Shown here: in pieces, positions 44,459 to 53,556 of the stretch
How positions within the stretch are numbered: the stretch's first letter is position 1
How the letters are laid out: every line of letters starts with the position of its first letter
NCBI RefSeq assembly: GCF_002338065.1
Contig: NZ_DDHJ01000018.1
Coordinates: forward strand, 328,398-392,397
Direction: 5' to 3'
Length of the DNA: 64,000 nt
Source of the DNA: Pseudomonas sp. UBA1879
GTDB taxonomy: Bacteria; Pseudomonadota; Gammaproteobacteria; Pseudomonadales; Pseudomonadaceae
Position numbers and translations under genes: made by a program
Notes under the pieces: model-generated
What the model was told of the DNA's origin: nothing
What the model saw: only the letters and a program-made list of their open reading frames with translations
Databases searched by the model: none

Positions 44459-45379
44459 ATGAATCGCAACGACCTGCGCCGCGTCGACATGAACCTGCTG
44501 GTCATCTTCGAGGCACTGATGTTCGAACGGAACCTGACGCGGGTCGCCGAGAAGCTCTTCATGGGCCAGCCCGCCATCAGCGCCGCGCTGGCTCGCCTGC
44601 GCGATCTGTTCGACGACCCCCTGCTGCTGCGTAACGGACGGGCCATGGAACCCACTGCCCGGGCGCTGGACATCCTCAAGGAGCTGCAACCGGCGCTGGA
44701 CACCATTTCCGGCGCCGTGAGCCGGGCCAAGGAATTCGATCCGGCGACCAGCAGCGATGTGTTTCGGATCGGCTTGTCAGACGACGCGGAATTCGGGCTG
44801 TTCCCGCCGCTGTTGTCACGTTTGAGGGACGAGGCTCCGGGCATCATCGTCGTGGTGCGCCGCGCCAACTACCTGCTGATGCCCGCGCTGCTGGCGTCGG
44901 GCGAGATTTCGGTGGGCATCAGCTACACCACCGAATTACCGGCGAACGCCAAACGCAAGAAACTCCGGGACATCGGCTGCAAGGTACTGCGAGGGGACAA
45001 GCGCCCGGAGCCCTTGACCCTGGACGATTACTGCGCACGTCCGCACACGATGGTGTCGTTTTCCGGTGACCTGAGCGGCAACATTGACCTCGATCTGGCC
45101 AAGGTCGGGCGGGCGAGAAAGGTGGTGGTCGCCGTGCCGCAATTCAGCGGGCTGCGTGCCTTGCTGGCCGGGACCGAGCTGATCGCGACCGTTCCGGATT
45201 ACGCAGCGTGTGCGCTGGTTGAAGGCTGCGCTTTGCGGGCTGAAGACCCGCCGTTCCCCATCGAACCCGCCGAGTTGTCGATGGTCTGGAGCGGCGTGCA
45301 CGACAACGACCCTGCCGAACGCTGGCTCCGCGCGCGCATCACCGAATTCATGTCCCAGGAAACTCGACCCATGCCGTAA
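44459..45379 (+). CDS. LysR-type transcriptional regulator (NodD/LeuO-like)
   Basis: 306-aa regulator beginning DLRRVDMNLLVIFEALMFERNLTRVAEKLFMGQPAIS, the opening typical of the NodD/SyrM/LeuO branch, with LRDLFDDPLLLRNGRAMEPTARA. The effector domain starts SDVFRIGLSDDAEFGLFPPLL. Start ATG 44459. Its target is not evident because it faces a REP array and the convergent T3SS block. Confidence 0.92.
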   Translation: MNRNDLRRVDMNLLVIFEALMFERNLTRVAEKLFMGQPAISAALARLRDLFDDPLLLRNGRAMEPTARALDILKELQPALDTISGAVSRAKEFDPATSSDVFRIGLSDDAEFGLFPPLLSRLRDEAPGIIVVVRRANYLLMPALLASGEISVGISYTTELPANAKRKKLRDIGCKVLRGDKRPEPLTLDDYCARPHTMVSFSGDLSGNIDLDLAKVGRARKVVVAVPQFSGLRALLAGTELIATVPDYAACALVEGCALRAEDPPFPIEPAELSMVWSGVHDNDPAERWLRARITEFMSQETRPMP

Positions 45380-45420
45380 GCGCGGCAACAGGCGGCACGG
45401 TTCAAGGGTTTGCCAGAGGG

Positions 45421-46062
45421 ACGACGGCCGCGATGGCGGTGTGTCAGACCGCACATCAGCAATTGTTCCACCGCTATCGCGGCCGTCGTGCCTCCGGCGG
45501 CTCCTACACATTTCGCAGCGTCTGGGCGTCATGCGACCAATTCAAGCGCCTATGGCGTCCGGGCGTCATGCGACCGATTCACAAAACTGCCGCCAACCTG
45601 CGTTCCCGCTGAATGAACATAATCCCTGTAGGAGCCGCCGGAGGCACGACGGCCGCGATGGCGGTGTGTCAGACCGCACTTCAGCAATTGTTCCACCGCT
45701 ATCGCGGCCGTCGTGCCTCCGGCGGCTCCTACATATTTCGCAGCGTCCAGGCGTCATGCGACCGATTCACGCCGCTGTGGCGTCCGAATGGTGTGCGACC
45801 GATCAACACAATTGCCGCCAACCTGCGTTCCCGCTGAATGAACACAATCTCTGTAGGAGCCGCCGGAGGAACGACGGCCGCGATGGCGGTGTGTCAGACC
45901 GCACTTCAGCAATTGTTCCACCGCTATCGCGGCCGTCGTGCCTCCGGCGGCTCGTACACATACCGCAGCGTCCAGGCGTCATGCGACCGATTCACGCCAC
46001 TGTGGCGTCCAGGCATCGAGCGACCATTTCACACAATTGCCGCCAACCTGCGTTCCCGCTGA
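45421..46062. repeat. REP/REPIN array 3, nearly three exact 225-bp units
   Basis: Homologous blocks start at 45421, 45646 and 45871, an exact 225-bp period. Each unit has a direct REP (GTAGGAGCCGCCGGAGGC..., degenerate in the first unit), a CAATTGTTCC-containing centre, then an inverted REP and about 140 bp of spacer with GCGTCATGCGACC repeats. It fills the 45380-46081 gap between convergent LysR and hrcU genes and marks the edge of the type III secretion block. Open frames across it are an effect of the repeat. Confidence 0.92.
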
Positions 46063-46081
46063 ATAAATGCCGGCCGAGGGA

Positions 46082-47158
46082 TCACTCCTCCTCAATCCGA
46101 ATCACCTCATCCGTGACCTCTTCCAGTTGCCGCACGACCTGATAGATGTGTGCCACGGCCAGCAGCGTCGGGCGGGGGATGTGTTTGCCGGGTTTGACCT
46201 TGTACAGCGTGCGCGCCAGCCAGATGCTTTGCACCACCGGAATCCCGGCCTTTTTTGCCCGTGCGATCAGGGCCAGGGCGTCGTCGTCTTCGCCTTTGCA
46301 GTGAATCAGCGGCAATGGCGTTTGCCCCGGTCGGTAATACAGCGCGACGGCGTAGTGGGTCGGGTTGACCACCAGCATGTCGGCGTCTTCCACTGGCTTC
46401 GGTGGCGCGGTCGGCGCCTGGTTCAGCAGTTCGTGGGCCAGTTGCCGGCGGTGGCCTTTGACGTGGGGGTCGCCCTCGGACTGTTTGTATTCCTTCTTGA
46501 TGTCCTCATGGCTCATGCGCAGCTTTTTCGCGTGGAAGTACTTCTGCAACGCGAAGTCGACGACGCCGATCACTACCAGCAGTCCAAGGGTTGCCCGAAG
46601 GATGTGGCGAAACAGCTGCAGCAGCGCGTGCCAATAGGTCGTGAGGTCGGTGTTGGACAGCAGAATCAGTGCCCCCAGTGACGGCTTGACCACCGCATAC
46701 AGCGTTGCCGCAATCGCCACCGCCTTGAGGATGCTCAGCAGCAAGGTCGTGAGGCTTTGCGCCGAAAACATCTGTTTGGCGTGGGCAAACGGGTTGAGCT
46801 TGTTGAGGTCGATCTTCAACGCCTTGGGCGCGAACAGAAAGCCGATCTGCATCCAGCTGCCGACCAGGCGCATCAACACCGCAATGCCGACGCTGCTGAG
46901 AATGAAGCCCACCAGCACTGACCCGCCTTCGCTGGCCACCTGTTCGAGAGTGTGCATGTACGGCTTGCCGATCCCCTGAAATGCCAGCGACAGCAGATGC
47001 AGCAGCCGCGCCACGCTTTCATCGGCCAAGCCCAGCGTTACCTCGCTGACGACCAGCAGGACCAACAATTTGCTCAGGTCCTGACTCTGTCCGACCTGGC
47101 CTTTCTCCCGCGCATCGCGCAGTTGTTTGGGCGTGGCTTTTTCGGTTTTTTCGCTCAT
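46082..47158 (-). CDS. hrcU: T3SS export-gate autoprotease HrcU (SctU)
   Basis: 358-aa inner-membrane export component that switches substrate class after autocleavage. It begins MSEKTEKATPKQLRDAREKG, has four TM segments (about 30-50, 78-100, 138-165, 185-205), and a cytoplasmic domain with the cleavage motif NPTH (265-268). Start ATG 47158 overlaps the hrcT stop (ATGA); the longer frame to 47464 is antisense. It is the last gene of the block. In P. syringae the next operon would carry hrpV/hrcC, which is missing here. Confidence 0.96.
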   Translation of the reverse strand: MSEKTEKATPKQLRDAREKGQVGQSQDLSKLLVLLVVSEVTLGLADESVARLLHLLSLAFQGIGKPYMHTLEQVASEGGSVLVGFILSSVGIAVLMRLVGSWMQIGFLFAPKALKIDLNKLNPFAHAKQMFSAQSLTTLLLSILKAVAIAATLYAVVKPSLGALILLSNTDLTTYWHALLQLFRHILRATLGLLVVIGVVDFALQKYFHAKKLRMSHEDIKKEYKQSEGDPHVKGHRRQLAHELLNQAPTAPPKPVEDADMLVVNPTHYAVALYYRPGQTPLPLIHCKGEDDDALALIARAKKAGIPVVQSIWLARTLYKVKPGKHIPRPTLLAVAHIYQVVRQLEEVTDEVIRIEEE

Positions 47159-47949
47159 GGCACCGCCACCAGGTGTGTCAACAGATGCTTGAGCTCCGCC
47201 AGTTGCAGAATCTGGCCGTTGCCCAGTTCCAGCAGGGTCGGCAGGTAGATCAGCAGAAAGGCGATCCCGGCCATGCTCTTCGCCGGCATCGCCAGAATCG
47301 ACACGTTGAGCTGCTGCGCGTACAGGCCGATGATCGCCAGCGCCGCTTCGATCAGCAGCAACAGGCCTATGAAGGGCGCGGCGTAGAGCATCATGTGTTG
47401 CAGGGTCTGGTTGAGCTGTTCGAGGAACAGGTCCAGGCCCTCGACGGTCATGCCCGGCAGCCACGCAGTGGGCGGCCAGACCTGGTAGCTGTCCCAGATC
47501 ACTTGGGTGATCAGCGACAGGCCGCCCGACAGGATCACCAGCATGATCAGGGTTTCCTGAAACAGCTCGCCCAGCGGGGTCGCGTCAGGCCCGAGAGCCG
47601 GGTTCAACTGGCCGCCACTCAAGGCGCCGCGCTGACTGTCGAGCAGAGCGCCGACCGAGGCGAACATCCAGAACGGCGCGTACAGCAGCAGGCCGAGCAG
47701 GGTGCCCAACACCGCCTCTTTGAGCAGCAGCGCGGCAATGGAAAACCAGTCGTTTTCCAGGGACGACAACGCGCGACTGATGGCCGGGGCGGGGACCATC
47801 GACACCACCAGCACCACGGCGTAGCGCAGCGGGCCCTTGAGGTATTTGAAGCAGAACGCCGGGACCAGAATCATGCACGGCAGCAGTCGCGCGGCCGCCA
47901 GGCCCATGCCCAGCATCAGTTCGAACAGCCCCTGCGCGTCGAAGGGCAT
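47155..47949 (-). CDS. hrcT: T3SS export-gate protein HrcT (SctT)
   Basis: 264-aa inner-membrane protein of the R5S4T1 gate, with about six TM segments. The family blocks are LLPCMILVPAFCFKYLKGPLRY, GTLLGLLLYAPFWMFASVGALLDSQRG and LNPALGPDATPLGELFQ. The start follows the hrcS TAG directly (TAGATG-type junction), and its end overlaps hrcU. Translation is coupled. Confidence 0.95.
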   Translation of the reverse strand: MPFDAQGLFELMLGMGLAAARLLPCMILVPAFCFKYLKGPLRYAVVLVVSMVPAPAISRALSSLENDWFSIAALLLKEAVLGTLLGLLLYAPFWMFASVGALLDSQRGALSGGQLNPALGPDATPLGELFQETLIMLVILSGGLSLITQVIWDSYQVWPPTAWLPGMTVEGLDLFLEQLNQTLQHMMLYAAPFIGLLLLIEAALAIIGLYAQQLNVSILAMPAKSMAGIAFLLIYLPTLLELGNGQILQLAELKHLLTHLVAVP

Positions 47950-48216
47950 CTAATGCATGCCTCCGGAGCGGGCGATCAGGTCGAATGACATGTTGATGAA
48001 CTGAATCAGCTCGACGCCGATCCAGCGCCCGGTCATGGCCAGGGTCAGGCCCACCGCCGCCAGTTTGATGCCGAAGGGCAGGGTCTGGTCCTGGATCTGC
48101 ATCAACGCCTGCACCAGCGACGTGATTACCCCCACCAGCACTGCGACCCCCAGGGGCGGCGCGGTGAGGATCACCACCAGAAACATGCCTTGTTTGAACA
48201 ACGCCAACGCTTCCAT
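47950..48216 (-). CDS. hrcS: T3SS export-gate protein HrcS (SctS)
   Basis: 88-aa two-helix membrane protein (FliQ family). It has a first TM around 15-38 (FLVVILTAPPLGVAVLVGVIT), the conserved SLVQALMQIQDQTLPFGIKL and a second TM (AAVGLTLAMTGRWIGVELI). It lies 7 bp after hrcR and is adjacent to hrcT. Confidence 0.95.
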   Translation of the reverse strand: MEALALFKQGMFLVVILTAPPLGVAVLVGVITSLVQALMQIQDQTLPFGIKLAAVGLTLAMTGRWIGVELIQFINMSFDLIARSGGMH

Positions 48217-48223
48217 CGCCGCC

Positions 48224-48877
48224 TCACATATACGAATAGAAAAGGCTGTCGAGCAGGCGGGTCCAGCCTTGCACCAGCACGAACAACAACAGTTTCAGCG
48301 GCAGGGAAATGGTCATCGGCGAGACCATCTGCATGCCCAGGGCCAGCAGCAGATTGGAGACGATCAGGTCAATGACGATGAACGGGATGTAGATCAGAAA
48401 GCCAATCTGAAACCCGGCCTGCAACTCCGAGAGCACGAAGGCCGGGACCGCCAGCAGCAGGTCGTTTTTGGTGGCCTGGTCGGCCATGTCCTTGGGCCAC
48501 ATGCGCTGGGTGTTGTCCAGCAAGTGGGCGCTGACGTCGGGGTCGGTGTTGCGGGTCATGAAGCGTTGCAACGGCTCGATGACCGTGCTGGCGCTGGCTT
48601 GCAGTTTTTCGGTGCTGCCCATTTCCAGCGGGTGTTCGTGAATCCGCTGCTGAATGTCGTGGGCCACCGGGGCCATGACGAACATTGTGGCCGCCAGCGC
48701 GATGCCGTACATGGCCATGTTGGGTGGCACCTGCTGCACGCCGATGGCGTTGCGGGTGATCAGCAGGGTCATGGCGATCTTCAAGAACGCCGTGCAGACG
48801 ATCAGCAGAAACGGGATCAGTGACAACGCGCCGAGAAACAGCGCCAGCATGACCGGGTTCATCCCGTCCATGATCAT
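48224..48877 (-). CDS. hrcR: T3SS export-gate protein HrcR (SctR)
   Basis: 217-aa FliP-family membrane protein. It has an N-terminal TM pair ([43 protein letters not shown]), a periplasmic loop and the C-terminal signature [39 protein letters not shown]. Start ATG 48877 overlaps the hrcQb TGA (ATGA). An in-frame extension to 48967 is not needed. Confidence 0.96.
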   Translation of the reverse strand: MIMDGMNPVMLALFLGALSLIPFLLIVCTAFLKIAMTLLITRNAIGVQQVPPNMAMYGIALAATMFVMAPVAHDIQQRIHEHPLEMGSTEKLQASASTVIEPLQRFMTRNTDPDVSAHLLDNTQRMWPKDMADQATKNDLLLAVPAFVLSELQAGFQIGFLIYIPFIVIDLIVSNLLLALGMQMVSPMTISLPLKLLLFVLVQGWTRLLDSLFYSYM

Positions 48878-49320
48878 GCGGGCGACGCCATGCGGGTGAT
48901 TTGCAGACCGAGGCGACCGTCGACGTCCACCAATTCGCCTTCCGCCACCACCCGGTCGCCATGGCACAGGGTGGCATGGCCAGGGGCGACGCCGCTGACT
49001 TCCAGCACGGTGCCGGCCGCGATGTGCCGCAGGTCGCCAAGGGTCAGCGCCAAGTGGCCGCAGCGCAGGGTCAGGGCGATGGGCAATTGGTCGAGGGGGT
49101 CGAGGGTGTCGATGGGATCAGGGGCAAGGGTGTCGGCTGGGGGCGCGTCGTCGGCCGCTTCGGTCGGGTCGGCAGCGGGGTCGGCCCAGTCGTCTGCGGC
49201 AGGGCGTTCGTCAGAGGCCTGCCTGTCGTCGGCATAGGCGTGCTCAGCCTCGGGCGAGGCATCCTGATCCTCGTCGGTCAGGGGCTCCAGCTCTTCGTCG
49301 TAAAGCGCTTCATTGGCCAT
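48874..49320 (-). CDS. hrcQb: T3SS C-ring protein HrcQb (C-terminal SctQ half)
   Basis: 148-aa protein. A long acidic, Ala/Pro-rich N-terminus (about 1-70) is followed by a SpoA/surface-presentation domain ([67 protein letters not shown] fold). It forms the cytoplasmic ring with HrcQa, as split in P. syringae. The acidic linker is the variable part of the family. Its start overlaps hrcQa by 11 bp. Confidence 0.93.
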   Translation of the reverse strand: MANEALYDEELEPLTDEDQDASPEAEHAYADDRQASDERPAADDWADPAADPTEAADDAPPADTLAPDPIDTLDPLDQLPIALTLRCGHLALTLGDLRHIAAGTVLEVSGVAPGHATLCHGDRVVAEGELVDVDGRLGLQITRMASPA

Positions 49321-50032
49321 GTTCCAGGTTTTCCTCGTGGCTGAGCCGTACATACAGCTGGCGTTCGTGGCGGTCGGTCTGCACGGCCCATTGCCGTCCG
49401 CCCAGTGGCAGGTGGCCTTGGCCTTCGCTGTCGAAATGGCTGAGTGTTGGCAGCAACACATCACCGGGTTGCAGTGACTGAAGCTGCGCAAGGCTCAAGG
49501 ACAGTTCGCCCAGGGTCAGCGGCTGATGAACCGGCCATTGCGCGTCCAGGCTCTGCCGAGTCCGCTGCCAGTCAGCACCTTGCAGCCAGCGCAGCAGCAC
49601 ATCGGCTTCGGCGCGGAGCAGCCCGTTCAGGGATTGCTCGCCCAATTGCAGCTGAATCCGACAGGTCACGGCAGTCGTTGGCCATGCAGTGTCAATGCTG
49701 AGTGGCGCGAGGGGCGAAAGCAGTTCCGCGATCACCGGACTGAATCGCTGATTGAGCACCTCCCAGTACCAGGGCTGTGCCTCACCGGCGAGGCTGACCG
49801 GCAACTCACCGAGCAAGCTGAGCAGGGCTTCGGCGTCGCTCAGCCCGAACACGCCGAGGGCGCTGGTGAATCGGTCGAGTGGCGGTACCGCAGTCGTGTC
49901 TCCGGTCAGGGGGCGCAACGTGAGCGTGCCCGGCATGCCCTGGGCGCTGAAGGCCAGGGTGGCCCCGGCGCCCAACGCGCGGCTGAAGTGTGCGACAGCG
50001 GCCGGGATCGGGCGGAAGGTCAGGGCGTTCAT
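49310..50032 (-). CDS. hrcQa: T3SS C-ring protein HrcQa (N-terminal SctQ half)
   Basis: 240-aa cytoplasmic ring component. It is weakly conserved, with blocks LGELPVSLAGEAQPWYWEVLNQ, ELLSPLAPLSI and a C-terminal SpoA-like segment (LTLGELSLSLAQLQSLQPGDVLLP). Start ATG 50032 overlaps the hrpP stop. Position between hrpP and hrcQb is exactly that of P. syringae. Confidence 0.92.
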   Translation of the reverse strand: MNALTFRPIPAAVAHFSRALGAGATLAFSAQGMPGTLTLRPLTGDTTAVPPLDRFTSALGVFGLSDAEALLSLLGELPVSLAGEAQPWYWEVLNQRFSPVIAELLSPLAPLSIDTAWPTTAVTCRIQLQLGEQSLNGLLRAEADVLLRWLQGADWQRTRQSLDAQWPVHQPLTLGELSLSLAQLQSLQPGDVLLPTLSHFDSEGQGHLPLGGRQWAVQTDRHERQLYVRLSHEENLEHGQ

Positions 50033-50577
50033 GCAGGGAGGTCCTCGTGGAATGACAGGTCGACGTCGTGGCCCAAGGCCTCGGCCAGCGCGGTTTCGCA
50101 GGCACGTTGATGGGGCTGAACGCGCTTGAGCACGCCGCGGCGTGCGAAGCCGAGTTCGACGCTCCATTGATTGTCACGCTTGCTGGCGTTGACCTGGACC
50201 TTGCCGAGATTCGGCATCAGCAGGGTAACGTTGAAAGGGCCGTCGGGTTGAGCGGGGAGGCGCGCGGCCAGTTCGCCGATCAGCTGGGTCGGCACGCCAT
50301 CGCTGGGAGGTAAAAGGCTGAAACCGCTGCCGCCGTAGCCAGACTGATCGGGTTCTTCGCTGACCGGCGCCACCAGCAGCTGCGAAAAAAACAGCCCGTC
50401 GGCGTTCAGCGCCTCGTTGGGGGTGGGTTGCGGCCATGCTGCAGTGGAGCGACCGAGTTCGGTTCGACGTGCGCCACCGGGCGCGAGCCGTTGGCTCAGC
50501 GAGGGCGATTCAGCTGGCGTCGGACGCTGCATGGGTGGCGTGACCGGGCGAGGCGGGGATTTGATCGGTGCGTTCAT
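50029..50577 (-). CDS. hrpP: T3SS needle/pilus-length and specificity regulator HrpP (SctP)
   Basis: 182-aa Pro-rich protein. The N-terminal about 60 residues are disordered (SPPRPVTPPMQRPTPAESPS), and the C-terminal T3S4 domain (FNVTLLMPNLGKVQVNASKRDNQW...VELGFARRG) is the part that contacts HrcU. It is itself a substrate in P. syringae. Start ATG 50577 is preceded by AAGGTTGAG, and a TTG at 50586 is a weaker option. It lies 22 bp after hrpO; no hrp box was found in front of it. Confidence 0.9.
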   Translation of the reverse strand: MNAPIKSPPRPVTPPMQRPTPAESPSLSQRLAPGGARRTELGRSTAAWPQPTPNEALNADGLFFSQLLVAPVSEEPDQSGYGGSGFSLLPPSDGVPTQLIGELAARLPAQPDGPFNVTLLMPNLGKVQVNASKRDNQWSVELGFARRGVLKRVQPHQRACETALAEALGHDVDLSFHEDLPA

Positions 50578-50599
50578 GGGGCTCAACCTTGTTGTCGAA

Positions 50600-51046
50600 T
50601 CAGCTTTGTTCGTTGACCGCTTCGGCGAGGCAGGCGAGCTTTTCCACCGCTCGCTGGGCAGCCTTCGCGGCTGTCATCGCTTCGGCAATTCGCTGGCGCT
50701 GGTCGTCGATCCCGAGTTTTTGCCGCGCCACGTCCTGACGGATATAGGCCAAGCGATCGAGCATGCGGTGTTCCTTTTCATGCCACCGGTCGAGGTCGTT
50801 CAGCGCCATGGTTTTGTTGAGGTTCACGTCGCTCAGCATCTGACGCCGCTCCCGCTGATTGACCCGTTCCTGACTCAGGGCATCACGAGTTTCCTGCAGA
50901 TGCAGCTGCATCGTTTCCAACGCCTGCTGCGCCTGACGCTGCGCCCGTTCGGCACTGGCCTGACGATGCTGACGCAACGGTGTCAACACCCCGATCACCT
51001 GCTCCATGGAGAGGCGTTGCGGATCGATTTCAAGTTCTTCTTCCAT
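50600..51046 (-). CDS. hrpO: T3SS ATPase stalk protein HrpO (SctO)
   Basis: 148-aa coiled-coil protein, rich in Gln, Glu and Arg from about residue 20 to 130 (ASAERAQRQAQQALETMQLH; WHEKEHRMLDRLAYIRQDVA). This matches the FliJ-like rotor stalk between ATPase and HrcV. It is placed after hrcN as in P. syringae, but the two are separated here by 150 bp containing a REP pair. Confidence 0.92.
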   Translation of the reverse strand: MEEELEIDPQRLSMEQVIGVLTPLRQHRQASAERAQRQAQQALETMQLHLQETRDALSQERVNQRERRQMLSDVNLNKTMALNDLDRWHEKEHRMLDRLAYIRQDVARQKLGIDDQRQRIAEAMTAAKAAQRAVEKLACLAEAVNEQS

Positions 51047-51078
51047 CGCGCAATCCCTTCTCGGTTGCCGCTCAATCC

Positions 51079-51168
51079 GTAGGAGTGAGCTTGCTCACGA
51101 ACGGGCCAGTACGGGCGACGCCTCTTCATCGCCTGTCGCTTGGCATTCGTGAGCACGCTCACTCCCAG
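51079..51168. repeat. REP pair (REPIN) inside the hrp operon
   Basis: GTAGGAGTGAGCTTGCTCAC at 51079 and its inverted counterpart ending CTCACTCCCAG at 51168, separated by about 39 bp, form a long hairpin in the 150-bp hrcN-hrpO gap. This is a different REP family from the GTAGGAGCCGCC arrays. It could destabilise or attenuate downstream hrpO-hrcU transcription. Confidence 0.85.
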
Positions 51169-51196
51169 ACATTTCATTCCATAGGCAGCGCCGTAC

Positions 51197-52546
51197 TCAC
51201 TCCGGCAACTGCGACGTCAGTTGCATCAACGCCTCCAGTGTCTGTTGCAACGGCACCGGTTCGCGCAGGTCCTGCCGCAGAAACGCGTTGATCGGTTCGT
51301 TGAGCTGCACGGCGCAGTCGGTGACCGGGTCGCCGCCGGGTTGGTATTCACCCAGGCGCAGGAGCATTTCCACCTGTTTGTAGGCTGCCATCAGCCGCCG
51401 CAGGCGGTTGTTGGCCTGTTGATGGGCGCGGTCGGTGACGTTACTCAGGATCCGGCTGATGCTGGCCTGCACGTCGATAGCGGGGTAGTGGCCGCGCTCG
51501 GCGAGTTTGCGCGACAGCACGATGTGACCGTCCAGCAGCGAACGCACTTCGTCGGCCACCGGATCGTTCATCGAATCCTGCTCGATCAGCACCGTGTACA
51601 GCGCGGTGATCGACCCCTGTTCGCTCATCCCGGCCCGTTCCACCAGACGCGGCAACAGGGTGTATACCGACGGCGGCAGACCGCCGCGTCCCAAGGGCTC
51701 GCCCGCTGCAATGCCGATCTCCCGCTGGGCCCGGGCGAAGCGGGTCAGCGAGTCCAGCAGCAACAGCACCTTCATGCCGCGCTCGCGGTAGGCCTCGGCG
51801 ATGGCCGTGGCAGTGAAGGCCGCACGGGCGCGCTCCATGCTCGAGCGGTCCGACGTGGCGCACACCAGCACCGACCGGCTGCGCAGGGTCGCGTCCAGTT
51901 CGTGGTCAAGAAATTCCCGCAGCTCGCGACCCCGTTCTCCGATCAAACCGAAGACGATCACGTCGCAATCCATGTTGCGCGCCAATTCGGCCATCAATGT
52001 GGTCTTGCCACAGCCTGCGCCAGCGAATAACCCGACACGCTGGCCTTCGCCGAGCAGAATGGCGCTGTCGATGGCCCGCACCCCGGTGGGCAGCGCGCGG
52101 CTGATGCGCGGGCGTTGCGTCGGCGGCAATGCATCGGCGATCACCGGCAGCGTGACCCGCCGATCACCGGGGCCAGCGAACGCCCCCAATGAATCCTCCA
52201 GCAACGGCCGTCCAAACCCGTCGAGCACGCTACCGAGCAGGCTGTCGTCGACGCCGATGCGGTGGGCCATGCCGAGGGGCCGGATGTGGGCCCCCACCTG
52301 AACCCCGTCCGGCGTCCCGAGGGCGCTGAGCAACGTGCAGTCGCGGGTGAAACCGACGATTTCCGCGAGCATGGTGCTGCCATCGGCCTTGCTGACTTCG
52401 CACAGGTCGCCGACTTTCGCCGCCGGAATCTGGCACTCCAGCAGAATCCCGCTGACCGCGCTCACGCGCCCGCTGACCTGCACAGCGGAAAATCCGCTCA
52501 GGCGCCGGGCGTGGCCGGTTTTCCACTGATCGAGTGCGGCGTTCAC
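51197..52546 (-). CDS. hrcN: T3SS ATPase HrcN (SctN)
   Basis: 449-aa hexameric ATPase that unfolds and drives substrates to the gate. It has Walker A GAGCGKTT (176-183), the LIGERGRE block, Walker B LLLLDSLTRFARAQRE, and GGLPPSVYTLLPRLVERAG. The start is GTG 52546 overlapping the hrpQ TGA (GTGA). It is full length for the family. Confidence 0.97.
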   Translation of the reverse strand: MNAALDQWKTGHARRLSGFSAVQVSGRVSAVSGILLECQIPAAKVGDLCEVSKADGSTMLAEIVGFTRDCTLLSALGTPDGVQVGAHIRPLGMAHRIGVDDSLLGSVLDGFGRPLLEDSLGAFAGPGDRRVTLPVIADALPPTQRPRISRALPTGVRAIDSAILLGEGQRVGLFAGAGCGKTTLMAELARNMDCDVIVFGLIGERGRELREFLDHELDATLRSRSVLVCATSDRSSMERARAAFTATAIAEAYRERGMKVLLLLDSLTRFARAQREIGIAAGEPLGRGGLPPSVYTLLPRLVERAGMSEQGSITALYTVLIEQDSMNDPVADEVRSLLDGHIVLSRKLAERGHYPAIDVQASISRILSNVTDRAHQQANNRLRRLMAAYKQVEMLLRLGEYQPGGDPVTDCAVQLNEPINAFLRQDLREPVPLQQTLEALMQLTSQLPE

Positions 52547-53538
52547 CAGTTCACCTCGTAATGGCGCTCACCGTCGAACTGGATGCGGTTGTCGTCGATG
52601 CGGGTCAGGCGCAGACCCGCCAGCTCATCGCCGACGTACAGCCGGTGCCCGTCCGCCGTGACCAGATGCGCGTGCGGCCCGGACATGATCTGCACGATGG
52701 TGAAGGGCAGACCGTTGCTGGATGTGGTGACGTTATCGATCACTCCAATCGGCGCGTCGTAGCGGTCCTTGAAACGTTGCAGCATGCGTTGATACACCAA
52801 CTGCGATTCGGCTTTCAGGTTGCCGCTCAACACCAGGCCTTCCGGCGTCTGTTGCACGTCCACACCACTGAGCAAGCGGTCGCTGAGCATGGTGTTGAGC
52901 TGCCGCCGAGTGTCGTCGACATTGGCCAGGCGGATGCGTTTGGCGGCGGGTTCGACAGCCGGTTTCGCCCGCGAGGTCGAGGGTTTTGCGGGTTGAGCCA
53001 TCGCCACCGCGGCCACGGCCTCCGGGCCGCTGCTGCGGGTCAGGCTCCAGGCGCTGCCAGCAATGCCGAGCATCACGCCGATGATCACCCCCGTGGTGCG
53101 ATTCAATAGCCGCGAGCGCGACTCGACCTTTTCCAGCGGCGGGGTGCCGGCGCGGGATTCCTGCGTCGCTTCGGCTGGCTCGACCGAGGGCGTTTCCGCT
53201 GCAGGTTCGACCCTGGGCTGAGGGACGACGACTGGCACCGACGGCCACGCATCTTCTGCCGCCGATACGCACAGCCACACCGAACCGAGGACGAATGCGG
53301 TGTTCGGGATCAATTCGGCGGTGGCGTGACGGTGACCCTCCTGATCGCCGATCTGCCCCTCGGCAGCGTTGAGCACGAAGGCTTCGCCCTGACGCTCCAG
53401 GCGGCAGTGCACCTGCTCGACCCCCGGGTCGTGCAACGCCAAATCCTGCCCCTCATCGGCGCCGATCACCCATTGCTCACCCACCAGGGGCAATGCAGCG
53501 CCCTGGTGCAGGCCGGTCAACACCCGTAATTCAAACAT
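52543..53538 (-). CDS. hrpQ: T3SS inner-membrane ring protein HrpQ (SctD)
   Basis: 331-aa protein. A cytoplasmic FHA-like domain (FELRVLTGLHQGAALPLVGEQWVIG; about 1-100) and a Pro/Glu linker precede one TM (TTGVIIGVMLGIAGSAWSL, about 145-165). A periplasmic ring-building part follows (LLSGVDVQQTPEGLVLSGNLK). ATG 53538 follows GGAGAG; the 6-codon GTG extension is rejected. It lies 18 bp after hrcV. Confidence 0.93.
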   Translation of the reverse strand: MFELRVLTGLHQGAALPLVGEQWVIGADEGQDLALHDPGVEQVHCRLERQGEAFVLNAAEGQIGDQEGHRHATAELIPNTAFVLGSVWLCVSAAEDAWPSVPVVVPQPRVEPAAETPSVEPAEATQESRAGTPPLEKVESRSRLLNRTTGVIIGVMLGIAGSAWSLTRSSGPEAVAAVAMAQPAKPSTSRAKPAVEPAAKRIRLANVDDTRRQLNTMLSDRLLSGVDVQQTPEGLVLSGNLKAESQLVYQRMLQRFKDRYDAPIGVIDNVTTSSNGLPFTIVQIMSGPHAHLVTADGHRLYVGDELAGLRLTRIDDNRIQFDGERHYEVNW

Positions 53539-53556
53539 GCGACGCTCTCCAGCCAC

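Noticed and set aside
45210..46142. 310-codon plus-strand frame with repeated Arg/Pro segments
   Set aside because: It overlaps the LysR gene and hrcU and its repeats are the REP array read in frame.
50577..50760. Second hrp box in front of hrpP
   Set aside because: No GGAACC/CCAC pair with correct spacing occurs on the minus strand between hrpO and hrpP or in the end of hrpO.
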